From positions 1 to 54,768 of the forward strand of contig JAQYIU010000059.1 of the NCBI GenBank assembly GCA_028721415.1: DNA of 54,768 bases, given 5' to 3'. The DNA comes from Lachnospiraceae bacterium. Its GTDB lineage: Bacteria > Bacillota > Clostridia > Lachnospirales > Lachnospiraceae. The stretch's first letter is position 1. The number at the start of each line of letters is the position of its first letter. Under the pieces are notes generated by a model that was given only the letters and a program-made list of their open reading frames with translations, had not been told where the DNA came from and ran no database searches. The position numbers and the translations under genes were made by a program. This document shows, one piece after another, positions 16,668 through 26,649 of this stretch.

Positions 16668-17843
16668 ATGAGTGAATTAATCGATGCTCTTAATCAGTTA
16701 CAGAAAGAAAAAAACATCGAGAAAGAAGTAATCATGCAGGCCATTGAAGATTCTTTAGTTGCAGCATGTAACAGAGATTTCGGAAAGAATGCCATTGTTA
16801 AAGTGAATATGGATCGTATCACAGGCGATATTTCTGTTTTTGTTGAAAAAACAGTTGTGGAGGAAGTAGAAGATCCTGCTACAGAGATCAGTCTGGAAGA
16901 TGCAAAAATGATTCAGTTCCGCTATGATCTTGGAGATATCGTGAACATTGAAGTGACTCCGAAAAATTTTGGACGAATTGCCGCACAACATGCAAGAAGT
17001 GTCATTGTTCAGAAGATTAAGGAAGAAGAGCGACGTGTTCTGTTCCAGCATTTCTCACATAAAGAGAAAGATATCGTGACAGGTGTAGTACAGCGCTTTA
17101 ATGGAAAGAATATCTGTATCAGTCTCGATGACAAGACCGATGCGGTGCTTACAGAAAAAGAGCAGGTGAAGGGAGAAGTATTCCATCCGACCGACCGTAT
17201 TAAATTATATATTATCGAAGTAAAAGATACCAATAAAGGACCGAAGATTCTCGTTTCGAGAACCCATCCGGAACTGGTAAAACGTCTTTTCGAAAAAGAG
17301 GTTGCCGAGGTATATGATGGAACCGTGGAAATTAAGAGCATTGCCCGTGAGGCAGGATCCAGAACAAAGATTGCAGTGGCATCCAACGATCCGAATGTGG
17401 ATCCGGTTGGAGCATGTGTCGGTTTAAATGGTGCTCGTGTCAATGCAATTGTGAATGATCTTCAGGGAGAGAAGATTGATATCATCACATGGGATGATGA
17501 CCCTGCAACCTTAATTGAAAATGCTCTAAGTCCATCCAATGTTGTTTCTGTAGATGTGGATGAGGAAGAAAAGAGTGCAAAAGTAGTTGTTCCGGATTAC
17601 CAGTTATCTCTTGCCATCGGTAAAGAAGGACAGAATGCTCGTCTGGCAGCTAAACTTACCGGATATAAGATTGATATCAAGAGTGAGAGTCAGGCAGCAG
17701 AATTGGAAGAAGAACTGGATTTTGAAGACGATTTTGATATGGGTGATTCTTCCACAGATTTCATGGACAGTGAAACAGAAGAGATGACAGAAGATTTTAT
17801 GGAAGAAGATTTGGAAGAGTCTGTTCCGGAAATAGAAGAATAA
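16668..17843 (+). CDS. nusA: Transcription termination/antitermination factor NusA
   Basis: 391 residues. An RNAP-binding N-domain occupies residues 1-125, followed by an S1 domain (about 135-200) and tandem KH domains (about 205-345, including [25 protein letters not shown] and [19 protein letters not shown]). A strongly acidic tail (about 348-391, [16 protein letters not shown]-like) replaces the repeat domains of proteobacterial NusA. It modulates pausing and termination on RNA polymerase. The ATG at 16668 follows TAGGAGG. Confidence 0.97.
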   Translation: MSELIDALNQLQKEKNIEKEVIMQAIEDSLVAACNRDFGKNAIVKVNMDRITGDISVFVEKTVVEEVEDPATEISLEDAKMIQFRYDLGDIVNIEVTPKNFGRIAAQHARSVIVQKIKEEERRVLFQHFSHKEKDIVTGVVQRFNGKNICISLDDKTDAVLTEKEQVKGEVFHPTDRIKLYIIEVKDTNKGPKILVSRTHPELVKRLFEKEVAEVYDGTVEIKSIAREAGSRTKIAVASNDPNVDPVGACVGLNGARVNAIVNDLQGEKIDIITWDDDPATLIENALSPSNVVSVDVDEEEKSAKVVVPDYQLSLAIGKEGQNARLAAKLTGYKIDIKSESQAAELEEELDFEDDFDMGDSSTDFMDSETEEMTEDFMEEDLEESVPEIEE

Positions 17844-17861
17844 TCTGACTGGTGATATATC

Positions 17862-18137
17862 ATGGGAAAAAAGATACCACAAAGACAGTGTGTGGGCTGT
17901 CACGAAATGAAGACAAAAAAAGAATTGATACGCGTAATAAAAACACCGGAGAATGAAGTTCTCCTTGATGCGAATGGCAAGCAAAATGGCCGTGGCGCCT
18001 ATCTGTGTTTTTCCACCGAGTGTCTTCAGAAAGCAAGACGTTCAAAAGGATTGGAACGTTCCCTGAAAATTGCCATTCCAGAAGAAATCTATGATCGTTT
18101 AGAGGAGGAGTTGAAGCAATTTGACACAGAGAGATAG
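17862..18137 (+). CDS. rnpM: RnpM / YlxR family RNA-binding protein
   Basis: 91 residues. Motifs RQCVGCHEMKTKKELIRVI and GRGAYLC define YlxR (DUF448), now known as RnpM for its binding to RNase P RNA. The two cysteines of CVGC are retained. It sits between nusA and the L7Ae-like gene as in nearly all Firmicutes and overlaps the latter by 17 bases. Confidence 0.95.
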   Translation: MGKKIPQRQCVGCHEMKTKKELIRVIKTPENEVLLDANGKQNGRGAYLCFSTECLQKARRSKGLERSLKIAIPEEIYDRLEEELKQFDTER

Positions 18138-18441
18138 AGTGTTATCGATGCTTGGGCTGGCAGCCAAAGCAGGAAAGATTGAAAGCGGTGAGTTTTCAAC
18201 AGAAAAAGCAGTAAAAAAAGGATTCGGACACCTTGTCATCGTTGCGGAAGACGCCTCTGATAATACGAAAAAAATGTTCAGAAACATGTGTGAATATTAT
18301 AAAGTTCCCATGGTTATTTTCGGAACAAAAGAAGAGTTGGGCCATTGGATTGGTAAGGCGTACAGGGCTTCCATCTGTATCTTAGATGAAGGTTTTGCAA
18401 AGTCAGTGTTAAAAAAGATTGATCTAAATATGGAGGTGTAG
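18121..18441 (+). CDS. ylxQ: L7Ae-family ribosomal protein YlxQ
   Basis: 106 residues from a TTG start at 18121, inside the end of rnpM; the site AGGAGGAG (18102-18109) lies eleven bases upstream. The L7Ae/L30e fold is seen in VLSMLGLAAKAGKIESGEF and HLVIVAEDASDNTKKMF. It is a presumed K-turn RNA-binding protein whose target is unclear. Its stop is three bases from the infB start. Confidence 0.92.
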   Translation: MTQRDRVLSMLGLAAKAGKIESGEFSTEKAVKKGFGHLVIVAEDASDNTKKMFRNMCEYYKVPMVIFGTKEELGHWIGKAYRASICILDEGFAKSVLKKIDLNMEV

Positions 18442-18444
18442 CGG

Positions 18445-21138
18445 ATGCCAAAAATGAGAGTACATGAAGTAGCAAAATTATTAAATAAAAGCAGTAAAGA
18501 AATCATCGCTGCCTTAAAGCAGCAGGGAATAGAAGTACAGAGTCACATGAGCACGGTTACGGAGGAAAATATTGCAAAAGTGAAATCGCATTTTCATCCG
18601 GCAGAACCGGCAAAAAAACCGGAACCGGCACAGCCTGTAGATAAGACAAAAGCTCGGGAAAAAGAGCAGCCAAAAGAAACAGTGAAGAAAAAAGAGGATA
18701 ACATACAAAGAGAAATGAGAGAGAAACGTCCGGAAGGCCGCAGAGAATTCTCCAGAGACGGTCGCAATGATAATAACAACCGTAATGGCAGAAATAATGA
18801 CGGCAACCGCAATTTCAATAATCGCAATAATGATGGAAACCGTGGCGGCAGAAATAGCGAGGACGGTAACCGTAATTTCAATAATCGCAATAACGATGGC
18901 AATCGTAACGGCAGAAATAATGACGGCAATCGTAATTTCAATAACCGCAATAACGATGGTAACCGTAATGGCAGAAATAATGACGGCAACCGTAATTTCA
19001 ATAACCGCAATAATGATGGCAATCGTGGAGGCAGAAATAATGAAGACGGCAGTCGTAATTTCAATAATCGTAATAACGATGGCAATCGTAACGGCAGAAA
19101 CAATGACAGAAGAAACCGCACCAAATCTGTCTTAGGTGGCGATACCCCAATCAACGCAAAAGAGACAAGAAACGGAAAAGAAAACCGTCATGACATTAAC
19201 CGTGAACACAGTCGCGACAATAATAATCGTAATAATGATGGTAATCGTGGCGGAAAGAATAATCGTCGGAATAACAATAATAACAGCCGCAAAGACGGAT
19301 ATAATACGATGCAGAAACGTCCGAAGAATAAGGTAAAACAGCCGGTTGTTCAGCCACCGAAGCAGGAAGAGCCAAAGGAAGATGTAATCCGTAACATTAC
19401 CCTTCCAAATCCGGTATCCCTGAAAGATCTTGCAGAAGCATGTAAGGTCACTCCTGCTGTCATCATCAAAAAGCTTTTCCTTGCAGGACAGATGGTTACA
19501 ATTAATACAGAATTTCCTTTCGAAGAAGCAGCAGAAATCGCTTTGGAATATAACTGTATTGCAGAAGAAGAAGTAAAGGTTGACGTGATTGAAGAACTTC
19601 TGAAAGAGGAAGAAGAGGATGAGAGCAATCTGGCAGGTCGTCCTCCGGTTGTCTGCGTTATGGGTCACGTTGACCATGGTAAGACCTCTCTTCTGGATGC
19701 CATCCGTTCCACTCATGTCACAGAAGGAGAAGCTGGTGGAATCACCCAGCATATCGGTGCATATGTGGTAAATATTAACGATGAAAAGATTACTTTCCTG
19801 GATACTCCGGGACATGAAGCATTTACTTCCATGAGACTTCGTGGTGCACAGGCAACGGATATCGCGGTACTTGTTGTAGCTGCCGATGACGGTGTTATGC
19901 CTCAGACGATTGAGGCGATCAACCATGCCAAAGCCGCTGAAGTTGAAGTAATTGTTGCTGTAAACAAAATTGATAAAGAAGGTGCAAATGTCGATCGTGT
20001 AAAACAGGAGCTTACCGAATACGGTCTGATTGCGGAAGACTGGGGCGGAAGTACCGTATTTGTTCCGGTTTCTGCAAAAACAGGAGAAGGTATCGAAGAA
20101 CTGCTTGAAATGATCACTCTTACCGCGGAAGTATTGGAATTGAAAGCCAATCCAAACAGAAAAGCGAGAGGTCTTGTCATTGAGGCAAAACTGGATAAAG
20201 GACGTGGTCCGGTTGCCACAATCCTGATTCAGAAAGGTACCCTTCATGTAGGAGATGCCATCAATATCGGGCATGCTTACGGACGTGTTCGTGCCATGTT
20301 AGATGATAAAGGAAATCGTGTAAAAGAGGCAGGTCCTTCAGTTCCTGTTGAGATTTTAGGTCTTAATGATGTACCGTTCTCCGGCGAAGTTATGATGGCT
20401 CACGATAATGAGAAAGAAGCTCGTACCACAGCAGATGCCTTTATTGCATATGGCAGAGAAAAAATGCTCGAAGAGACCAAGAGCAAACTTTCTCTGGATG
20501 ATTTGTTTGATCAGATTCAGGCAGGAAATGTCAAAGAACTGAATCTTGTTGTAAAAGCGGATGTTCAGGGCTCAGTGGAAGCGGTTAAACAGAGTTTAAT
20601 GAAGCTTTCCAATGAGGAAGTTATGATCAAAGTGATCCATGGTGGTGTTGGTGCCATCAATGAATCCGACGTTACTCTGGCTTCTGCTTCCAATGCGATC
20701 ATCATCGGATTTAATGTTCGTCCGGATGCCATGGCAAAATCCGTTGCAGAGCGTGAAAAAGTAGATATGAGATTATATCGTGTCATCTACAATGCTATTG
20801 AAGATATCGAGGCAGCGATCAAAGGTATGCTGGATCCTGTGTTCCGTGAAAAAGTCATCGGACATGTGGAAGTTCGTCAGACTTATAAAGCATCCGGTGT
20901 CGGAACCATCGCCGGCTGTTATGTCCTTGACGGAATGATCAGCAGAGCTTCTCAGGTTCGTATCGTCCGTGACGGTATTGTAATCTACGAGGGAACTCTG
21001 GCATCCTTAAAACGTTTTAAAGATGATGTAAAAGAAGTAAAATCCGGTTTCGAATGTGGTCTTGTATTTGAAAAATATAATGATGTGAAAGAAGGAGACC
21101 AGGTAGAAGCCTTTATTATGGAAGAAATTCCAAGATAA
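18445..21138 (+). CDS. infB: Translation initiation factor IF-2 with repeat-expanded N-terminus
   Basis: 897 residues. The N-terminal IF2N helix bundle ([33 protein letters not shown]) is followed by a Lys/Glu linker, a long Asn/Arg/Gly/Asp repeat tract (residues about 109-222) and a second low-complexity stretch to about 310. The second IF2N domain then appears ([22 protein letters not shown]). The GTPase is complete: [12 protein letters not shown] (G1), DTPGHEAF (G3), NKID (G4), SAK (G5). Domains II-IV follow. It delivers fMet-tRNA to the 30S subunit. The ATG at 18445 follows GGAGG. Confidence 0.97.
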   Translation: MPKMRVHEVAKLLNKSSKEIIAALKQQGIEVQSHMSTVTEENIAKVKSHFHPAEPAKKPEPAQPVDKTKAREKEQPKETVKKKEDNIQREMREKRPEGRREFSRDGRNDNNNRNGRNNDGNRNFNNRNNDGNRGGRNSEDGNRNFNNRNNDGNRNGRNNDGNRNFNNRNNDGNRNGRNNDGNRNFNNRNNDGNRGGRNNEDGSRNFNNRNNDGNRNGRNNDRRNRTKSVLGGDTPINAKETRNGKENRHDINREHSRDNNNRNNDGNRGGKNNRRNNNNNSRKDGYNTMQKRPKNKVKQPVVQPPKQEEPKEDVIRNITLPNPVSLKDLAEACKVTPAVIIKKLFLAGQMVTINTEFPFEEAAEIALEYNCIAEEEVKVDVIEELLKEEEEDESNLAGRPPVVCVMGHVDHGKTSLLDAIRSTHVTEGEAGGITQHIGAYVVNINDEKITFLDTPGHEAFTSMRLRGAQATDIAVLVVAADDGVMPQTIEAINHAKAAEVEVIVAVNKIDKEGANVDRVKQELTEYGLIAEDWGGSTVFVPVSAKTGEGIEELLEMITLTAEVLELKANPNRKARGLVIEAKLDKGRGPVATILIQKGTLHVGDAINIGHAYGRVRAMLDDKGNRVKEAGPSVPVEILGLNDVPFSGEVMMAHDNEKEARTTADAFIAYGREKMLEETKSKLSLDDLFDQIQAGNVKELNLVVKADVQGSVEAVKQSLMKLSNEEVMIKVIHGGVGAINESDVTLASASNAIIIGFNVRPDAMAKSVAEREKVDMRLYRVIYNAIEDIEAAIKGMLDPVFREKVIGHVEVRQTYKASGVGTIAGCYVLDGMISRASQVRIVRDGIVIYEGTLASLKRFKDDVKEVKSGFECGLVFEKYNDVKEGDQVEAFIMEEIPR
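18769..19110 (+). repeat. Coding tandem repeat in infB (Asn/Arg/Gly/Asp-rich)
   Basis: About six units of 60-66 bp encode variants of [20 protein letters not shown] (20 residues), some with an extra ED ([14 protein letters not shown]). Copies differ at many silent sites. It encodes a disordered, strongly basic tract. Not a CRISPR: units are contiguous and in frame. Confidence 0.85.
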
Positions 21139-21157
21139 CAGGAGACGGAATATAATT

Positions 21158-21544
21158 ATGAGAAAAAACAGTGTTAAAAATACCCGGATTAATTCAGAGG
21201 TATTAAAAGAACTGAGTCGTATCATCTCCAGAGAAATCAAAGATCCGAGAATCAGCCCTATGACAACAGTTGTTGCTGTGGAGGTTGCTCCGGATTTAAA
21301 AACCTGCAAAGCCTATATCAGTGTGCTAGGTTCCGAAGAAGAACAGGAGAATACTGTGGAAGGCTTACGAAGTGCTCACGGATATATCAAACGTGAGCTG
21401 GCACGAAGCATTAATCTCCGTAACACACCGGATATCCGTTTCATACTGGATCAATCCATTGAATATGGTGTTAATATGTCCAGAAAAATTGATGTGATCA
21501 ATGCGGATATTCATAGAAGAGAAATGGAGGAGTCTGAAGAATGA
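21158..21544 (+). CDS. rbfA: 30S ribosome-binding factor RbfA
   Basis: 128 residues. The KH-like fold is visible in EVLKELSRIISREIKDPRIS and the helix-kink-helix AARVY-equivalent region LRSAHGYIKRELARSINLRNTPDIRFILD. It is needed for 16S 5'-end maturation and cold adaptation. It overlaps nrnA by four bases (ATGA). Confidence 0.95.
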   Translation: MRKNSVKNTRINSEVLKELSRIISREIKDPRISPMTTVVAVEVAPDLKTCKAYISVLGSEEEQENTVEGLRSAHGYIKRELARSINLRNTPDIRFILDQSIEYGVNMSRKIDVINADIHRREMEESEE

Positions 21545-22539
21545 CTTCTGGCACAATATTTCCAGAGAAAGATATTCAACAGTTAAATAAAAAGATAAAA
21601 AGAGCAAAAGCTATCGCCATTTCGGGTCACACCAACCCGGATGGCGACTGCATCGGTTCCTGTCTTGGGTTGTGTACTTATATTCTGGATCAGTATCCAG
21701 GGAAAAAAGTAGATGTTTTGCTTGAACCGATCAATAAAAAGTTTGGGTTCCTGAAATACGCAGATGGGATTGCACAAGAGAAAGAAACAAGAAGACCATA
21801 TGATTTGTTTTTTTCTCTTGACTGCTCAGATTCGGAGCGATTGAATCAATTTCAGCCATATTTGGAAGAAGCCAAAGATACGATTTGCATCGATCATCAT
21901 ATTACAAATGTCGGATTTGGTAATCTTCGTTTTATTGATCCGGAAGCTTCTTCTACCTGTGAGATTTTGTTCCGTCTTTTTGATTATGATAAAATATCCT
22001 TTGACTGTGCTCAGGATCTGTATCTGGGAATCGTCCATGATACAGGTGTTTTTAAGCATAGTAATACGACCCGCAAAGTTATGGAGATAGCCGGTGCGCT
22101 TATCGATAAAGGGGTTCGACCAGATTTCATCATTGATGAGACTTTTTACAAGAAAACCTATATTCAGAATCAGATTCTCGGTCGGGCATTGATGGAGAGT
22201 ATTCTGATCCTGGAAAAAAAAATGATTTTTTCAGTCATCACCAAAAAAGATATAGACTTATATGAGGTGACCAGCGATGATTTAGACGGAATTATCGATC
22301 AGCTTCGTGTTACAGAAGGCGTGGAATGTGCCTTGTTTTTATATGAAAAGGAACAGGGACAGTTCAAGGTGAGTATGCGTTCCAATGGCAAGGTGGACGT
22401 AAGTCGTATTGCAAGGACGTTTGGTGGTGGTGGACATGTGAAAGCTGCCGGATGTACCGTGTCAGGTAATGTCAGGGATATTATCAATAATATTTCCATG
22501 CATGTAGAACATCAGTTAAATCAGGATGAAAATATATGA
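21541..22539 (+). CDS. nrnA: DHH-family oligoribonuclease / pAp phosphatase (NrnA type)
   Basis: 332 residues. DHH-domain motifs GHTNPDGDCIGSCLGL (about residues 25-40), FSLDCSDSERL (about 92) and IDHHITN (about 118) bind two metal ions. The DHHA1 C-domain ends with GGGGHVKAAGC. NrnA degrades short RNAs and dephosphorylates 3'-phosphoadenosine 5'-phosphate. It is placed between rbfA and truB, as is standard, and overlaps both genes by four bases. Confidence 0.93.
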   Translation: MTSGTIFPEKDIQQLNKKIKRAKAIAISGHTNPDGDCIGSCLGLCTYILDQYPGKKVDVLLEPINKKFGFLKYADGIAQEKETRRPYDLFFSLDCSDSERLNQFQPYLEEAKDTICIDHHITNVGFGNLRFIDPEASSTCEILFRLFDYDKISFDCAQDLYLGIVHDTGVFKHSNTTRKVMEIAGALIDKGVRPDFIIDETFYKKTYIQNQILGRALMESILILEKKMIFSVITKKDIDLYEVTSDDLDGIIDQLRVTEGVECALFLYEKEQGQFKVSMRSNGKVDVSRIARTFGGGGHVKAAGCTVSGNVRDIINNISMHVEHQLNQDENI

Positions 22540-23441
22540 TCAGTGGAATTATCAATATAAAAAAAGAAAAAGGATTTACGTCTCATGATGTTGTGGCAAA
22601 AATGAGAGGGATTCTTCGTCAGAAAAAAATTGGTCATACCGGAACGCTGGATCCGGATGCAACCGGGGTACTTCCGGTGTGTCTTGGCAAGGCGACCAAA
22701 CTTTGCGACCTCATCGCCGATTGGGATAAAACGTACGAAGCGGTCCTTCTTCTGGGAAGAGAAACGGATACAGAAGATACTTCAGGAACGATTCTGAAAG
22801 AGGAAGAAGTGAAGGTGGATGAACAGACTATCTGCGAGATTATTTCATCTTTTGTTGGAGATACTATGCAGATTCCGCCAATGTATTCTGCCAAAAAAGT
22901 GAAGGGAAAAAAACTGTATGAACTGGCAAGGGAAGGAATTGTGATTGAGAGAAAACCGTGTCCAATCACGATTTCTTCCATTGAGATAAAAGAAGTAGCC
23001 CTTCCTTATGTGCGTTTTGAAGTCAGTTGTTCTAAAGGAACCTACATTCGTAGTCTTTGCAGAGATATTGGTGCGAAAGCAGGATGTGGAGGTTGTATGG
23101 CTTCGCTGATCAGAACGAGGGTGGCGGCTTTTCATATTGAAGAGGCGATCACATTAGATGAACTCGAAAAATTGCGGGATGACAATAACCTGGATACCTG
23201 CATCAGAGCCATTGATACAGTATTTTCAGAATATCCTTCTCTCACAGCATTAAAGGAGGCAGAACGATATTTATACAACGGCAACAAGATTGCCCTTCGA
23301 TACTGCAAAAATGATTCCGAATGGACAGGAGAAGGCTTTTGCCGGGTCTATGACACAGATGGTCATTTTATTGGAATCTATCAAAAAGAAAAACAGACAG
23401 ACATGATAAAACCACATAAATTATTTTTTGATTTACCATAG
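22536..23441 (+). CDS. truB: tRNA pseudouridine(55) synthase TruB
   Basis: 301 residues. The catalytic aspartate lies in KIGHTGTLDPDATGVLPVCLG (about residues 31-51). YxAxxxxG (MYSAKKVKGKKLYELAREG, about 113-131) and RSLCRDIGAKAGCGGCMASLIRTRVAAF follow. It makes pseudouridine 55 in the T-loop of tRNAs. The C-terminal domain is short but complete. Confidence 0.96.
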   Translation: MISGIINIKKEKGFTSHDVVAKMRGILRQKKIGHTGTLDPDATGVLPVCLGKATKLCDLIADWDKTYEAVLLLGRETDTEDTSGTILKEEEVKVDEQTICEIISSFVGDTMQIPPMYSAKKVKGKKLYELAREGIVIERKPCPITISSIEIKEVALPYVRFEVSCSKGTYIRSLCRDIGAKAGCGGCMASLIRTRVAAFHIEEAITLDELEKLRDDNNLDTCIRAIDTVFSEYPSLTALKEAERYLYNGNKIALRYCKNDSEWTGEGFCRVYDTDGHFIGIYQKEKQTDMIKPHKLFFDLP

Positions 23442-23461
23442 ATAAATACCAGGAGAGGAAA

Positions 23462-24388
23462 ATGAAATACATCAAAAGCGAGGATTTTCATCTGGAAAAT
23501 ACAGCAGTGGCACTGGGGAAATTTGAAGGAATTCACAGGGGACATCAGCTGCTGCTGGATGAAATCATAAAACAAAAAAAGAATGGTCTGCAAAGCGTTG
23601 TATTTACTTTTGATATGCCTCCGCGATCTGTGTTAAAAGGAGAAAGAGATTATCAGCAGATTTATACCAAAGAAGAGAGGCATCAGCTTCTGGAACGACA
23701 GAATATTGATATTCTGATTGAGCATCCTTTTACCAGAGAGTTTGCTTCTCTGGAACCGGAAGAATTTGTCCGTCATGTGTTACTGGAAAAAGCTGGTGCA
23801 AAAGCTGTTGTGGTCGGTACAGATTTTCGTTTCGGGCGGAAACGGTCCGGAGATATTAATGTTTTAAAAGAATTATCAGAAACCTTTGGATTTAAGTTGA
23901 TCGTGATAGATAAACTGAAAGTGGACCAAGAAGACGTAAGCAGTACCCGGATCCGAAACTTTTTGGAGCATGGACAGATGGAAGAAGCGGAAAGACTTCT
24001 CGGAAGACCTTATTCTATTGTAGGTACTGTTGTCCATGGAAAGGCTTTAGGACGTACGATTCAGATTCCTACTGTCAACCAGGTTGCTGATCATACAAAA
24101 CTGATTCCACCCAATGGAGTGTATGTTTCCAAGGTGCATGTTGATGGAGAAACTTTTTATGGCATTACGAATATCGGTGTAAAACCTACGGTAGAAGATC
24201 ATGCCATAAAAGGAATTGAGACAAATATTTTTAATTTTGATCAGGATATTTATGGAAAAATAATCGAAGTGGAGCTTTTGCATTATCACAGACCGGAAAT
24301 GCGTTTTGCTTCTGTCAACGAACTTCGTGCCTGCATGACGGATGATATCTCTTATGCAAAAGATTATATTAGGCAATATGCCGTATAA
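23462..24388 (+). CDS. ribF: Bifunctional riboflavin kinase / FMN adenylyltransferase
   Basis: 308 residues. The N-terminal FAD synthetase domain has the nucleotidyltransferase GKFEGIHRGHQ (about residues 20-30) and the later SSTRIRN (equivalent of the ISSTxIR motif, about 160). The C-terminal flavokinase domain has GRTIQIPTVNQ and PPNGVYVSKVHVDG. It converts riboflavin to FMN and then FAD. Last gene of the nusA-infB cluster. Confidence 0.95.
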   Translation: MKYIKSEDFHLENTAVALGKFEGIHRGHQLLLDEIIKQKKNGLQSVVFTFDMPPRSVLKGERDYQQIYTKEERHQLLERQNIDILIEHPFTREFASLEPEEFVRHVLLEKAGAKAVVVGTDFRFGRKRSGDINVLKELSETFGFKLIVIDKLKVDQEDVSSTRIRNFLEHGQMEEAERLLGRPYSIVGTVVHGKALGRTIQIPTVNQVADHTKLIPPNGVYVSKVHVDGETFYGITNIGVKPTVEDHAIKGIETNIFNFDQDIYGKIIEVELLHYHRPEMRFASVNELRACMTDDISYAKDYIRQYAV

Positions 24389-24423
24389 ACTGGTGAAAAA
24401 ACATATCCAAATTAGCAATAATG

Positions 24424-24432
24424 TGGTATAAT
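24424..24432 (+). promoter_or_regulatory. Extended -10 promoter for the kinase-like gene
   Basis: TGGTATAAT (24424-24432) is an extended -10; no convincing -35 is seen 17 bases upstream. It lies about 77 bases ahead of the ATG at 24509. Confidence 0.4.
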
Positions 24433-24508
24433 CAATGTATAGAGCAGAAGATGACAGGATATCGTCATATTCTTATTATAGTAAGAACCAGTATAAAGGG
24501 GTGGTACG

Positions 24509-25144
24509 ATGAATACGATTATCACGATTGGAAGACAGTATGGCAGCGGAGGCAAGGAAGTCGGAAAGAAATTATCCGAATACTATAACATTCCATTTTA
24601 CGATAAAGAACTGTTAAAAATAGCTGCCAGAGAAAGTGGCATCTGTGAAGAAATGTTCGAGAGCTACGATGAGAAACCGACGACGAGTTTTTTATATTCG
24701 CTAGTTATGGATCCATATGCCCTGGGTTATAACGCATCATCCTTTGATATGCCATTAAACCAGAAAGTCTTCCTGGCTGCATTTGATGCGATTAAAAAGG
24801 TGGCTGATGAAGGTCCATGTATCATTGTCGGAAGATGTGCTGATTACGCTCTGAAAGATTATGAGAATAAGTTAAATGTTTTTATTCATGCACCGATGTC
24901 TTTTAAAAAACATCGGATTAACGAGCAGTATAATATTCCTCTCGACAAGGCGAAAGACGAAGCTGTGAAGATTGATAAACAAAGAGCGAGTTATTATAAC
25001 TATTATACCTCCAAAAAATGGGGCGATTTAAAGAGTTATGATTTAAGCATTGACAGCAGCATCTTCGGAATTGACGGAACAGTCGAAATGATTAAAAATG
25101 CCATTAATCTGAAAGAACAGATGACAAGTCAGACGACAGAGTAA
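24509..25144 (+). CDS. Cytidylate kinase-like family protein
   Basis: 211 residues. The P-loop-like start TIITIGRQYGSGGKEVGKKLSEYYNIPFYDKELLK is the signature of the AAA_26 / cytidylate-kinase-like family. The nucleotide-binding GPCIIVGRCADYAL lies at about residues 109-122. Arginines and lysines in KHRINEQYNI and DKQRASYYNYYTSKKWG would contact phosphate. Unlike true Cmk it lacks the CMP-specificity insert, so the substrate is unknown. Monocistronic, with its own promoter and terminator. Confidence 0.85.
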   Translation: MNTIITIGRQYGSGGKEVGKKLSEYYNIPFYDKELLKIAARESGICEEMFESYDEKPTTSFLYSLVMDPYALGYNASSFDMPLNQKVFLAAFDAIKKVADEGPCIIVGRCADYALKDYENKLNVFIHAPMSFKKHRINEQYNIPLDKAKDEAVKIDKQRASYYNYYTSKKWGDLKSYDLSIDSSIFGIDGTVEMIKNAINLKEQMTSQTTE

Positions 25145-25152
25145 AGGAAGAA

Positions 25153-25189
25153 AAAGGATTGAAGACCGAGGGCTTCAGTCCTTTTCTTT
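25153..25189 (+). terminator. Terminator after the kinase-like gene
   Basis: AAAGGATTGAAG (25153-25164) pairs with CTTCAGTCCTTT (25173-25184), one G.U pair, followed by TCTTTA. Confidence 0.85.
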
Positions 25190-25228
25190 ATGAATATCTA
25201 TTTAGGAAACATTGAGAAAGGAAGACAT

Positions 25229-26608
25229 ATGGAAGAAGTACAGAAGATCAATCCTCTGGGAAATGATCCGGTTGGAGGACTGATGGTTCGTTTTGCAGTT
25301 CCAAGTATTGTGGCAATGCTTGTGAGTGCATTATATAATATTGTGGATCAACTTTTTATTGGACAATCGGTGGGAACACTGGGAAATGCTGCCACCAATA
25401 TTGCTTTCCCTCTTACCATGTCCTGTATCGCTCTTGCCCTTTTGTTTGGAATTGGCGGAGCATCCTGTTTTAATTTGAGCATGGGCAGAGGAGAGGAAGA
25501 AAAAGCCATTCATTATGTCGGGAATGCTGTTGTGTGCCTCTTTAGTTGTGGTTTTGTTTTATGTATCATCACCCAGTTATTTCTCACTCCAATGCTGAAA
25601 GCCTTTGGGGCTCCGGCAGATGTACTGCCCTATGCCGAAACTTATGTGAGAATTACTTCAATCGGGTTTCCATTTTTGATTATGACAACAGGAGGAGGAC
25701 ACCTGATTCGTGCAGATGGCAGTCCTAAGATGGCAATGCTTTGTAACCTTTCCGGTGCGATTATCAATACCATTCTTGATGCCTTTTTTGTTATGGGATT
25801 TGGATGGGGGATGGCAGGAGCTGCCCTTGCCACGATTCTTGGACAGATTTTTTCAGGAATGATTGTGGTTAATTATATGCGCCATTACAAAACCGTTCCT
25901 CTCTTGCCGAAACATTTGATTATCCGCAAAGAATATGTGGTACAAACTGCCAAAATTGGTATGGCATCTTTCTTTAATCAGATAGCTATGATGATCGTAC
26001 AGATTATCATGAATAATTCATTGGCTTATTACGGGGCACTTTCCGTTTATGGGGAGGCAATTCCATTAGCCTGTGCGGGAATTATCATAAAAGTGAATCA
26101 GGTCTTTTTCTCCATTGTCATTGGATTGGCTCAGGGAAGTCAGCCAATTGAGAGTTTTAATTATGGAGCAGAGAAATACGACCGTGTACGAAAGACATAT
26201 CGTCTGGCTTTGAGTTCCGGATTTTGTATTTCCCTGATTTCTTTTGTGTTATTTCAATTATTTCCAGTACAGATTATCTCTCTGTTTGGACAGGGATCCG
26301 AAAGTTATTTTGGATTCGGAGCAAAATTTTTCCGTATCTATCTGTTTTTTATCTGGGCCGATTGTTTACAGCCGATTACTTCAACTTTCTTTACTTCAAT
26401 TGGTAAACCGGTAAAAGGAATCTTTTTGTCCCTGACAAGACAGATCATCTTTTTGCTTCCGTTATTAATTATCCTTCCAATGTTTCTGGGAATTGACGGA
26501 ATCATGTACGCAGGTATGTTTGCTGATTTGTTTGCGGCTATTGTCACAGTGATCATGGCACGTATTGAATTCAAAGATATGAGACGATTGGAAAATAAAT
26601 CTGAATAA
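25229..26608 (+). CDS. MATE family efflux transporter
   Basis: 459 residues from the ATG at 25229 (MEEVQKINPLGNDPVGGLM), preceded by AAAGGAAG; a longer frame would start inside the previous terminator. Twelve hydrophobic segments in two halves are expected, with the MATE signature LVSALYNIVDQLFIGQSVG in helix 1 and GGASCFNLSMGRGEEEKA after helix 2. The family exports cationic drugs or metabolites using Na+ or H+ gradients. This subfamily is common in gut Clostridia; its substrate cannot be read from sequence. Confidence 0.93.
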   Translation: MEEVQKINPLGNDPVGGLMVRFAVPSIVAMLVSALYNIVDQLFIGQSVGTLGNAATNIAFPLTMSCIALALLFGIGGASCFNLSMGRGEEEKAIHYVGNAVVCLFSCGFVLCIITQLFLTPMLKAFGAPADVLPYAETYVRITSIGFPFLIMTTGGGHLIRADGSPKMAMLCNLSGAIINTILDAFFVMGFGWGMAGAALATILGQIFSGMIVVNYMRHYKTVPLLPKHLIIRKEYVVQTAKIGMASFFNQIAMMIVQIIMNNSLAYYGALSVYGEAIPLACAGIIIKVNQVFFSIVIGLAQGSQPIESFNYGAEKYDRVRKTYRLALSSGFCISLISFVLFQLFPVQIISLFGQGSESYFGFGAKFFRIYLFFIWADCLQPITSTFFTSIGKPVKGIFLSLTRQIIFLLPLLIILPMFLGIDGIMYAGMFADLFAAIVTVIMARIEFKDMRRLENKSE

Positions 26609-26609
26609 C

Positions 26610-26639
26610 AAAAAGAGCTGTCGTATTAGTTGCGGCAGC
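26610..26639 (-). terminator. Terminator of the minus-strand flavoprotein gene
   Basis: On the minus strand GCTGCCG pairs with CGACAGC (plus 26633-26639 with 26617-26623, one G.U), followed by TCTTTTTG. It separates the convergent MATE and reductase genes. Confidence 0.75.
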
Positions 26640-26649
26640 CCTTCATATC

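Noticed and set aside
18769-19110. Regularly spaced repeats that could suggest a CRISPR array
   Set aside because: Units are contiguous, in frame with infB, and lack unique spacers.
18594-19154. Long minus-strand open frame opposite the infB repeats, Leu/Arg/Pro-rich
   Set aside because: Its periodic sequence is the complement of the plus-strand Asn/Arg/Gly repeats; no ribosome site and no independent support.
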